From Mycolicibacterium hodleri (GTDB lineage: Bacteria; Actinomycetota; Actinomycetes; Mycobacteriales; Mycobacteriaceae), in contig NZ_RCZG01000008.1 in NCBI RefSeq assembly GCF_006439015.1, positions 1 to 64,000 of the forward strand: a stretch of DNA of 64,000 nt, written 5' to 3'. Made by a program: the position numbers and the translations under genes. A model generated the notes under the pieces. The model did no database searches. It saw only the letters and a list, made by a program, of their open reading frames with translations, and had not been told where the DNA came from. This document shows positions 42,396 through 50,386 of the stretch, one piece after another (position 1 is the stretch's first letter; every line of letters starts with the position of its first letter).

Positions 42396-43628
42396 ATGAT
42401 GTTCGGTTTTCTTCCCTTTGGGTCCACTGGCCCCGTCGACACGGATCCCGCAGCGAAATCGCGCGACGATTCGTCCGTCGACCCCGATGCTCAGTGGCAG
42501 GCAATTGATTGGACCGCACACACGGGTGAAGCGATCATCATGGGACGCCGCATTCGCTATGCCGATATTGGACAAGGGCCCGCGGTTGTGTTGGTTCACG
42601 GTCAGGGTGGATCTTGGCAGTGGTGGTTGCGGATCATGCCGGCGATCGCATCTCACTGTCGAGTTATCGCCTTGGACCTACCGGGGTTCGGCGAATCAGA
42701 TCCCGTCGAGACCGACGATGTCTTCGCGGAACTGGCCGAGACGATTAGGAGTCTGCTGGACCATCTGAAGGTGGCGCGAACCGTCATCGTAGGGCACTCG
42801 ATGGGCGGGTTGGTGTGCTTGCGGGTCGCGTGCGACAACCCGGGCCTGGTGTCGGGGCTGGCCCTCGTCGATGCGGGCGGCGGAAACCTCGGGCGGAAAC
42901 GTCTGAAGCTCATCCTGACCGCGTTTCGGTTCCTCGACGCTCTCTTCGCCGTGCCATTGCTGCCAGCATTGATCGCTCAACGACCCTTGCTCCGCGGAGC
43001 AATCTTCGCGGTCGCGGTTCACGATTCGCGGTCGTTGTCGACCCCGCTGGCGATGCAGATCATCCCTCGGATGGCTGCCCCGGGATTCACCCGTTCATTG
43101 CAGGCCGGTGCGGCTGCGGTCGACGAGGCAACCCCGGAGCACGTGATGTGCCCCAGTCTGGTGATTTGGGGCGCGCGAGATCGCATTCTGCCGCTGTCGA
43201 GCGGTCGCCGGTTGGCATCCGAGCTGCCCGACGCGAGATTCGCGGCGCTGCCAGGTGTCGGGCATTGCGCGATGTTCGAGGCACCCGAGCAAGTCACCGA
43301 ACTGCTGGCCGAGTTCATCCGCGATCCAGTCAACGGTCGGCCGAACGCCCCCGAGGAAGTTCGAGCTGTCCATATTGATCTGGCGGTAACGCTGCCGGAG
43401 ACAGGGTTTGTCGAACAGGGGGGCACGCTGCCCGATGCCGTGGGTGCGTCGTTTCCGAGCGCGGCTCCGCACACCCCCCGCCAAGATTTGGGGGCGAAGG
43501 TTACGGCTCTCGGCGAGGGAAACGTCGGATTGCCTACAAGCCATGAAAAGAGCGCCCGGGTACCACCACCGCCCATAACGGAAATCGAACCCGGGCACGG
43601 ACTGGAAGGGGCTGCCGCTCATGAATGA
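42396..43628 (+). CDS. Alpha/beta hydrolase, copy 2 of the duplicated module
   Basis: 410 residues; ATG 42396 or 42399. The frame is open further upstream to 42192, but that part is not protein-like. Residues 45-320 parallel copy 1: VVLVHGQGGSWQWWLR, Ser135 in VGHSMGGL, GARDRILP and VGHCAMF. The last 90 residues (from about 320) are extra, Pro/Gly/Glu-rich and low complexity, absent in copy 1. The gene ends overlapping the following WS/DGAT start by 8 bases. The tail may be a read-through into former intergenic DNA. Same inferred role as copy 1. Confidence 0.87.
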   Translation: MMFGFLPFGSTGPVDTDPAAKSRDDSSVDPDAQWQAIDWTAHTGEAIIMGRRIRYADIGQGPAVVLVHGQGGSWQWWLRIMPAIASHCRVIALDLPGFGESDPVETDDVFAELAETIRSLLDHLKVARTVIVGHSMGGLVCLRVACDNPGLVSGLALVDAGGGNLGRKRLKLILTAFRFLDALFAVPLLPALIAQRPLLRGAIFAVAVHDSRSLSTPLAMQIIPRMAAPGFTRSLQAGAAAVDEATPEHVMCPSLVIWGARDRILPLSSGRRLASELPDARFAALPGVGHCAMFEAPEQVTELLAEFIRDPVNGRPNAPEEVRAVHIDLAVTLPETGFVEQGGTLPDAVGASFPSAAPHTPRQDLGAKVTALGEGNVGLPTSHEKSARVPPPPITEIEPGHGLEGAAAHE

Positions 43629-45033
43629 CCTGGCCGCGGAAGCACTGGCGGAACTTCGCAATTGGGGCAACGAACCGGAACTGAACGCACTCGATGCTTT
43701 GATGTGGCGGACCGAACACCCACCGGCAAACTCCTGGACGGGCGTGGTGCTCGAAATATTCGATTCGTCACCAGAGTGGGACCGAGTCGTACGAGCGCAC
43801 GAGTGGGCTCTACAGGTCGTCCCGCGCTTCGCCGAAAAGATCGTCGAACCCGTCCTGCCGGTGGGGCCACCGCTATGGACTGCGGACCCCTACTTCGATC
43901 TGAGCTATCACCTACGCAGAGCGCGGCTGCCTGATCCGGGGACGATGCAGCAGCTCCTGGAGGTCGCACAGACGCAGGCTGTCACGCCGCTCGACCGAAA
44001 CCGTTCACCGTGGGTCGCGTTGTTCGTCGAAGGACTCGAGGGCGGACGCTCGGCGTACGTGCTGCAGGCCCATCACGTGTTGATGGACGGCGCTGGTGCA
44101 ACGGAACTGTTTGCGCGCATCATGAACTCTACGAGGGACGCTCGTACCCCAGCTGCTCCCAAGTTCGACGTGGCACGAGCCGCATTCACTCCGCAACAAG
44201 CGACGTCTCGAGGCATATCCCAATTAGCAACGGCCATTCCTGGGTTGGCAGCCAAAGTGGGTGCCGCGGTCGCTGGCGTCGTGGGAAATCCAGCACGAGC
44301 GGCCCGGTACGCAACCTCTGTTGTGCGTGTGGTCAAGCCGAATCCCACGCCCGTGCCGGAATTGTTGAGAGGCGGATCGCGAACCGCCTGGCGATTCGGC
44401 GTGCTCGAATGTCAACTACGGGACTTGAAGAAGGCGGGGGCCGCGGTGGGCGGCACAGTGAACGACGTCTTCGTCGCCGCCATCCTCGGAGGTCTTCGCG
44501 AGTATTACAAGGCGCAGGGCCTCGAATTGCCTGATCTCCCAATATCAATGCCGGTATCCGTGCGGCGTGCAGGCGACGACCTCGGCGGGAATCGTTTCAC
44601 CGGCGCGTTCTTCGCCGCACCATCGGGAACTGCTGACCCGGCGGCTCGAGTCCGCGAGATGCGCGAGCGAGTATCCGTCGTCCGCGGTGAGCCGGCGCTG
44701 GACGTCATGGGTTCGGTCACGCCTCTACTGAACTTTGCGCCGGCGTCCGTCGTCAGCTCGGCGATACAGCTCATGACGACCTCCGCGGTTGTCACCACCA
44801 GTAGTTGGCCGGGTCTTTCCAAGCCTGTTTATATGGCTGGCGCGAAGTTCGAGCGCATGTATGTCTTCGGTCCGCTGCCGGGCACCTCGATGTGCGCCGC
44901 GATGTGCACCCACGTCGGGACGTGCTGCATCGGCATCAACGTCGACGGAACGGCGTTCCCGAACATCGACAGTCTCTGGCCCGCCATGCAGCAGGGTCTC
45001 GATCAGGTGTTGGCTCTGCAAGCAAACCCTTGA
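43621..45033 (+). CDS. Wax ester synthase/diacylglycerol acyltransferase (WS/DGAT), copy 2
   Basis: 470 residues with an ATG after AAGGGG. HHVLMDG is at residues 151-157. The N-terminus (ALAELRNWGNEPELN, LDALMWRTE) and C-terminus (GTSMCAAMCTHVGTCCIGIN) follow copy 1 closely over the full length, so the two arose by duplication. It overlaps the preceding hydrolase gene. An MftD homologue follows 66 bases downstream and may share the operon. Confidence 0.93.
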   Translation: MNDLAAEALAELRNWGNEPELNALDALMWRTEHPPANSWTGVVLEIFDSSPEWDRVVRAHEWALQVVPRFAEKIVEPVLPVGPPLWTADPYFDLSYHLRRARLPDPGTMQQLLEVAQTQAVTPLDRNRSPWVALFVEGLEGGRSAYVLQAHHVLMDGAGATELFARIMNSTRDARTPAAPKFDVARAAFTPQQATSRGISQLATAIPGLAAKVGAAVAGVVGNPARAARYATSVVRVVKPNPTPVPELLRGGSRTAWRFGVLECQLRDLKKAGAAVGGTVNDVFVAAILGGLREYYKAQGLELPDLPISMPVSVRRAGDDLGGNRFTGAFFAAPSGTADPAARVREMRERVSVVRGEPALDVMGSVTPLLNFAPASVVSSAIQLMTTSAVVTTSSWPGLSKPVYMAGAKFERMYVFGPLPGTSMCAAMCTHVGTCCIGINVDGTAFPNIDSLWPAMQQGLDQVLALQANP

Positions 45034-45099
45034 CAGCTGACCCACGCAGGGATGTCCGATGGCTCGGCGCGAGCAGACAAGCCAGAAAGTGAGAGCCCG

Positions 45100-46278
45100 A
45101 TGCCGAGGAATGAATGGTTCGAGACCGTTGCGGAAGCCCAGCGGCGGGCCAAGAAGCGACTACCGAAGTCCGTGTATGCCGCGCTCGTTGCCGGCTCTGA
45201 GCGCGGCGTGACGGTCGACGACAACACGGCGGCATTCTCCGAGTTGGGCTTCGCACCACATGTCGCAGGTCTATCGGATAGCCGTGACTTGTCGACAACC
45301 GTTATGGGTCAAACGCTTTCGTTTCCGGTGTTGATGTCCCCGACCGGCGTGCAGGCAGTCCATCCCGATGGGGAGGTTGCGGTCGCCCGTGCAGCTTCCG
45401 CGCGCGGAGTCGCAATCGGATTGTCGTCCTTCGCCAGTAAGTCTGTCGAGGAGGTGGTGGCGGCGAACCCTTCGACCTTCTTCCAGATGTACTGGGTAGG
45501 GACGCGTGAGGTTTTGCTGCAGCGTATGGAGCGCGCGCGGGCTGCCGGTGCCGTGGGCCTCATCATGACACTGGATTGGTCCTTCTCCCAGGGGCGAGAC
45601 TGGGGTAGTCCTTCGATTCCCGAGAAGATGGACCTCCGGGCGATGGTGAGGTTTGCCCCCGAGGGAATCATGCGTCCGAAGTGGTTGTCGGCGTTCGCAA
45701 AGGCGGGCACCATTCCCGATCTGTCAACCCCAAATCTGGCAGCTCCAGGACATGCCGCCCCAACGTTCTTTGGCGCGTACGGGGAATGGATGGCGACCCC
45801 ACTGCCCAGCTGGGAGGACGTCGCCTGGCTCCGCGAACAGTGGGCGGGACCATTCATGCTCAAGGGGGTCATGCGGATCGACGATGCGAAGAAGGCTGTC
45901 GACGCCGGCGTCACTGCAATCTCGGTGTCCAACCACGGGGGCAACAACCTGGACGGTACACCCGCGGCGATTCGCGCCTTACCCTCAATTGCACAGACAG
46001 TGGGCGACCAAGTCGAAGTCTTGATGGATGGCGGTGTCCGCCGTGGAAGCGACGTGGTCAAGGCACTTGCGCTGGGCGCGAAGGCAGTCATGATAGGACG
46101 CGCCTACCTTTGGGGTCTTGCAGCAAACGGTCAGGCCGGCGTCGAGAACGTTCTGGACATTTTGCGAGGCGGGGTTGACTCGGCGATCACTGGGCTCGGG
46201 CATGCGTCGGTGAGGCAACTGTCGGGCGCCGACGTGGTGATTCCTCCGGCGTTCGACCGGACGCTCGGCGCGCGCTAG
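45100..46278 (+). CDS. MftD-like FMN-dependent alpha-hydroxy-acid oxidase family protein
   Basis: 392 residues from the ATG at 45100, the start that matches known MftD N-termini (NEWFETVAEAQRRAKKRLPK). FMN-barrel elements: SPTGVQAVHPDGEVAVARAA near 76-95, TLDWSFSQGRDWGSP near 163-177, the catalytic-His loop SVSNHGGNNLDG near 280-291, and VLMDGGVRRGSDVVKAL with phosphate binding. Known: MftD oxidatively deaminates the mycofactocin precursor AHDP to pre-mycofactocin. Here the gene is apart from any mftABC genes and next to a WS/DGAT. It may be a second MftD or a specialised alpha-hydroxy-acid/amine oxidase of the pathway. Confidence 0.9.
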   Translation: MPRNEWFETVAEAQRRAKKRLPKSVYAALVAGSERGVTVDDNTAAFSELGFAPHVAGLSDSRDLSTTVMGQTLSFPVLMSPTGVQAVHPDGEVAVARAASARGVAIGLSSFASKSVEEVVAANPSTFFQMYWVGTREVLLQRMERARAAGAVGLIMTLDWSFSQGRDWGSPSIPEKMDLRAMVRFAPEGIMRPKWLSAFAKAGTIPDLSTPNLAAPGHAAPTFFGAYGEWMATPLPSWEDVAWLREQWAGPFMLKGVMRIDDAKKAVDAGVTAISVSNHGGNNLDGTPAAIRALPSIAQTVGDQVEVLMDGGVRRGSDVVKALALGAKAVMIGRAYLWGLAANGQAGVENVLDILRGGVDSAITGLGHASVRQLSGADVVIPPAFDRTLGAR

Positions 46279-46863
46279 TTTCGGGCCGTCGGCTCCGCGG
46301 CGGTACCTCTTGCTGGCGGAGGATTTGATCGGCCGTCGTAGCAGAGGGTAGGGCCGAACCGTTCGAGTTGCGCGTCACAGAACGCGCCGAGCGTTCACGG
46401 TGCCCAGAATCGCCCGGCGCCGCGTGATCCGGACCGGGGTGAGTGAGCGTGTGCCGCGGCCGGGAACGGGTGCTCTCCTTCGGGTGGTAGCGGGCAGCTC
46501 CGGCCAGCATTCTGATCATCTCCGAGACCACTCGGTCCCCGGCGCCGTCGAACATCTGGTCTTCCACCATGGTGACGGCAACGACCATCACGCTGGCGTG
46601 CGGACCGAGAGCGCAGGGGCGACGGGCAGGGCGTGGGTGGCGGCGATGACGGAGCCCATGTCCTGCAGCTTGGCCAGTGCGGCTGCGCGCCGGTGACGAG
46701 GCCCGTTGCCGACGACAACGCCGTCACGAGTTGACGGGGCTTGCTGACGACGTCGCCCCGACGATATGGATCAACCCCGCTCGACGGCCCGATACTCGGT
46801 CTTGCTGGCGGGCCGCGCCGGGCGCTCGGTCACGGACGGCATGCGTTCATCTCACTTCACCGC
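46279..46863. other. Intergenic stretch, probable decay
   Basis: 585 bases. Minus-strand frames show a short protein-like segment (MVEDQMFDGAGDRVVSEMIR, around 46570-46500) broken by frame changes, but no family is recognised. No promoter motif of the island is seen here. Confidence 0.45.
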
Positions 46864-47508
46864 CTATCCATCAGCGAAGACGGTTTGAATGCCGACGGCC
46901 TGCAGTGACGCCTCGAGGGACTGTGCGGAGCGCTTACTAAACAAGCCCCCCTCTAATCGAAGGGGCATCGCCGTCAACATCAGGTGAACGAGGGTCCGAG
47001 CGGCCAGCTCGCCGGCCGCGCTGTCCGCGGCGGCGTCGGAGCCCGACCTCGCGGCCTCCTCCAGGTAGCGGTCTGCTGCTGCGACGTGTCGTGCTTCGTG
47101 TCGGTCACGCAAACGGGCGCTTTCAGGAGTCGCACCCGGGAGGTGGCTATACAGCATCTTGGACGCGTCTGGGTGATCGTCCGCCCAGCGATAGGCAGCG
47201 CGAATGGCGGCCGCGAGCGCCTCGCGTGATCCACGGTTGGCGCCCTCGACACGGGCTGCTTCGACGGCAGCATCGAGGCTTTCGTAGACCGCGGTGGTCG
47301 CGGCATCGAACAACTGTGTCTTGGTCTCGAAGTGGTAGTAGACCCCCGATACGACTACCTTTGCCGCGTCGGCGATGTCCTGCATGCTTGCTCCGACGAA
47401 GCCGTGCTCGGCGAACACGGTGACGGCGGCCGCGACGATCTCGTCTCGACGGGATGGCCGGTGCGCAGCGCGCTGGGACATACCCTTGGATCCCGCGCGG
47501 GCTGTCAC
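46864..47508 (-). CDS. TetR family regulator, divergent partner 1
   Basis: 214 residues from GTG 47508 with GAAAGGA upstream; ATG 47481 is the alternative. QRAAHRPSRRDEIVAAAVTV begins the TetR HTH, with SGVYYHFETKTQLFDAATTA as the recognition-helix end. The C-terminal domain carries the LEAS-LQAVGIQTVF tail. It is divergent from another TetR gene 60 bases away whose N-terminus shares RAAHRPSR, so the two arose by duplication and may share operators. The function is not known; it stands between the catabolic island and the mce operon. Confidence 0.86.
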   Translation of the reverse strand: MTARAGSKGMSQRAAHRPSRRDEIVAAAVTVFAEHGFVGASMQDIADAAKVVVSGVYYHFETKTQLFDAATTAVYESLDAAVEAARVEGANRGSREALAAAIRAAYRWADDHPDASKMLYSHLPGATPESARLRDRHEARHVAAADRYLEEAARSGSDAAADSAAGELAARTLVHLMLTAMPLRLEGGLFSKRSAQSLEASLQAVGIQTVFADG

Positions 47509-47567
47509 AGTCGCCGTCCTTTCTTCACTTGGCTCGTCACCAACTTGTGAATCCCTACTATAAGGAC

Positions 47568-48173
47568 GTGGCACCCAAGCGTGCGGCGCACCGGCCGTCG
47601 CGTAAACACGCGGTCGTGGAGGCCGCGATGCATCTGTACGCGACCAAGGACCCTTCGGCCATAACCGTCGCCGACATTGCCGCACAGGCCGCGATGAGCG
47701 CTGCCGCAGTGTATTACCACTACGCAACGAAGGAAGACGTTCTGCTGGAGGGTCTGTTGGAGTTCGCGCAAGTGTTCTCCAATGAAGTCGCGGTCTTCCT
47801 CTGTGCAGGCGACACGTATTCGCTGGCCAATTTGCCGGTACACCTGCTCGATGTGCTGGACCAACACCGCGACGCGGCAATCATCTGGTTCACCCACGAT
47901 GATGAGTTGAGCACGGCCGCTGAGGCGCGTCGCCGTATTACCAACGAAGTCGTGATCGCCGAACTCGTCAAGGCCGTGAAGGCCAATCATCCCGAGTACC
48001 CGCTGCCGCACGCGTGCGTTGTCGCGGTGGGGTTGTTCTCCGTGGTGGAAATCAGCGCGCGCGCTTGGCTGACCCGTGAACTACGCCTCGTCGAAGGCAG
48101 GGAGTACGCCTTCCGCGGCGAGGTTGCCGCGTTAGCGGCCCGTATTTTGGCCTCACCCGTACCGGTGAAATAG
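47568..48173 (+). CDS. TetR family regulator, divergent partner 2
   Basis: 201 residues from GTG 47568 after AAGGA. KRAAHRPSRKHAVVEAAMHL, then VADIAAQAAMSAAAVYYHYA and TKEDVLLEGLLEFA form the HTH and hinge. The ligand-binding domain is not assigned. The 60-base shared intergenic region contains TTCAC and GTGAA arms around a CCAACTT core, a candidate common operator. Target genes may include the mce operon 1.4 kb away, but this is only positional. Confidence 0.86.
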   Translation: MAPKRAAHRPSRKHAVVEAAMHLYATKDPSAITVADIAAQAAMSAAAVYYHYATKEDVLLEGLLEFAQVFSNEVAVFLCAGDTYSLANLPVHLLDVLDQHRDAAIIWFTHDDELSTAAEARRRITNEVVIAELVKAVKANHPEYPLPHACVVAVGLFSVVEISARAWLTRELRLVEGREYAFRGEVAALAARILASPVPVK

Positions 48174-48196
48174 GGCTGTTGTGATTCGGCTGCTCG

Positions 48197-48225
48197 CAGG
48201 GCCGCCGCGCACGGTGGCTGTCCTG
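48197..48225. terminator. Possible terminator hairpin after TetR gene
   Basis: GCCGCC-N6-GGTGGC with additional imperfect CAGG/CCTG pairing, 27 bases after the stop of the TetR gene. No T-run. Confidence 0.3.
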
Positions 48226-48839
48226 GATGTGGTCCGACTGGGGGACCTTCATTCGGTCCCGGCCTGTGCGGCCAGAGATCTTTACCGACCCGGACTGCGT
48301 TAACGATTCAGCTTGTGCTGCAGAACAACCCACCCATGACACCGTGTGCACCCCGTGCGCAACGGTGCCTCTGTAGCGGGCTCCTGGAAAACGCGACCCG
48401 CACGGCGAGATTTGGCAAATCAACGGGACCGGGATCCATCTCCAATGCGGCTCAACCGTTATTGGTGATCGGCACTCTTCGACCGTGGCACTAGTTTGCG
48501 ATCAGTGCCACGCCATTGCACCTGGAACCGACGTGACCGGGTATGAGCTTTAGGGCCATCGACGCGAGTCCCCAGCGGTATGGCGCTGAGTGCAACTGAC
48601 GCGACGATCACCTGCCCGTCCAGGTTCATCGTCGTGTAGCAACGGGGGCAGCGGGAGTTGGAGTCCGCGGCGGCCTCGTCAGCAGTCAGCCGTGGCTCGA
48701 GCGCCAGAAACGCATTGCTGAACTGTTTACGCCGATGCAGTGCCGCGTCATCCAACGAGTTGAAAGCTCTGATGCCGCCGATTCCGGTGGCTGTAGATCC
48801 GCGAGGCTCTGTCGAGCCCCAGGTCAGCTCGCGCGCGGG

Positions 48840-49180
48840 TCCTTTACGCCTCGACCGAATTCCTCCTGGCGACCCTCCTTACTTACGGGCTGGGTGCAAC
48901 CCGAGACTGCAGATGTCCTTGCCAGCAACGTTGATCACGGCCATCGCCAGATTGCATCGGTGCTCGATGTGTCCTCCGCGCGGGTGTCCGGCAGGCAGCG
49001 CTCCGTCGGCGCAGGCAGGGGAGGTTGTGCCCGCTCTAACCGATCTAAAGGAATTCCTGGGCCATCCCTGACCAGTGCGGTTGGTGTTGTGATTTTTTGC
49101 TACACGTCGTCGGCTGCGTGTCAGCCGGGGTCGCGTGAGCGGCGGTCCTACCTGTGGTCGGCGTAGTGCATCCAGGCTGG
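48840..49180 (+). pseudogene. Possible remnant of a transposase-like HTH protein (DUF6431-like)
   Basis: One frame reads LASNVDHGHRQIASVLDVSS followed by ARVSGRQRSV. This fits the GHGHRxIAxxLxxPxxTVRGWLR pattern of DUF6431-type actinobacterial HTH/transposase-like proteins; preceding residues in a shifted frame (FLLATLLTYGLG) fit its upstream helix. Stops and frame changes interrupt it. The rest of 48174-49440 shows nothing recognisable. Low confidence, from memory of the family pattern. Confidence 0.3.
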
Positions 49181-49441
49181 TCTGGGCCGATGCCTCTCAC
49201 TGCCGGCACGCGGGTGGTCGGGTGGCGGTCTGGCGCGACTCGTCGAGTAGCGGATGGAGAAGCACGACGAGGGAGGGACGGTGGCCACGTCGTGCCGCTG
49301 ACACACTGCCAACTCGCAAGCAGTGCGTCAAGTTTATAGATCCTGAGTCTAGAAAGAGTCGAAAAACGCCCTGTCAGACGGGCTGGCCTGGATCTTTATG
49401 AGTGTGTCGCACTCTAAAATATAACAGCATGTCAGAGCGGC

Positions 49442-49494
49442 TAGTTAGTAACGAACGATCGCACTAACTACTTGCTCATTCGGAAATAGTTAGT
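49442..49494. promoter_or_regulatory. Inverted and direct repeats upstream of mce operon
   Basis: TAGTTAGT (49442-49449) and its perfect inverse ACTAACTA (49463-49470) enclose a near-copy of the AACGATCGTT operator (AACGATCGCA at 49454-49463). A third TAGTTAGT follows at 49487-49494. All lie 125-180 bases before the first yrbE start and form a strong candidate regulator site for the operon. Confidence 0.65.
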
Positions 49495-49618
49495 GTACGG
49501 TTCTGGCCGAAGTGCTTGTGTTCTGAGTCACAAGTACTACGAAGTATCACTACTGTGCCGGACGCGGAGGAAATAGCGGGCCCATGGAGATGCGACGCTG
49601 GCAACGGAGGGAGCTCTA

Positions 49619-50386
49619 GTGGCACTCCCGGGCGCGGTGATGAAACCGGTCAACGGAGTTGGCGGCTTCTTCGCGATGTCGCTGGACACCTTCGTGTTCA
49701 TGTTCAAGCCACCGTTCGCGTGGCGCGAATTCCTGCTCCAGTCCTGGTTCATCGCGCGGGTGTCGCTCGCCCCGACGTTGTTGCTAACAATTCCCTTCAC
49801 CGTGCTAACGGTGTTCACGCTGAACATTCTGCTCATCGAGTTCGGCGCCGCTGACTTCTCCGGCGCGGGAGCAGCGACTACGTCGGTCACTCAGAACGGA
49901 CCGATCGTGACGGTCCTCGTCATCGCCGGAGCCGGCGCCACCGCGATGTGCGCCGACCTTGGTTCTCGCACCATCCGCGAGGAACTCGACGCGCTGCGAG
50001 TGCTGGGGATCAACCCCGTGCAGGTCCTCGTGGTGCCGCGGGTACTAGCGGCCACATGGGTCTCCGCGGCACTCGTGCCCGTGGTGACGGTCGTCAGCCT
50101 CACCGGCTCCTTCATCTTCTCGGTGTTCGTGCAGAACGTCACGCCAGGCGCGTTCGCAGCAGGTCTGACGTTGCTGACCACTCTGAGCGACGTGATCGTC
50201 GGCGTGGTCAAGGGCGCGCTCTTTGGCATGGCTGCCGCCCTGATCGCCTGCTTTAAGGGCATTTCGGTCGGAGGTGGTCCGCAAGGCGTCGGAAACGCCG
50301 TCAATGAAACGGTGGTCTACGCTTTCATCGCGTTGTTCGTGATCAACATCATCGCCACAGCGGTGACGTTCGTAGGTCCGCGATGA
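49619..50386 (+). CDS. yrbEA: Mce-associated permease YrbEA (MlaE family)
   Basis: 255 residues; GTG 49619 with GGAGGGA upstream. A multi-pass inner-membrane protein with about five to six hydrophobic segments. The permease EExDAL loop reads IREELDALRVLGINP near residues 121-135. Known: YrbE proteins are the ABC-transporter permease half of Mce lipid importers, coupled to an MceG ATPase encoded elsewhere. It is first gene of the operon. Mce locus number cannot be assigned from the sequence alone. Confidence 0.95.
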   Translation: MALPGAVMKPVNGVGGFFAMSLDTFVFMFKPPFAWREFLLQSWFIARVSLAPTLLLTIPFTVLTVFTLNILLIEFGAADFSGAGAATTSVTQNGPIVTVLVIAGAGATAMCADLGSRTIREELDALRVLGINPVQVLVVPRVLAATWVSAALVPVVTVVSLTGSFIFSVFVQNVTPGAFAAGLTLLTTLSDVIVGVVKGALFGMAAALIACFKGISVGGGPQGVGNAVNETVVYAFIALFVINIIATAVTFVGPR

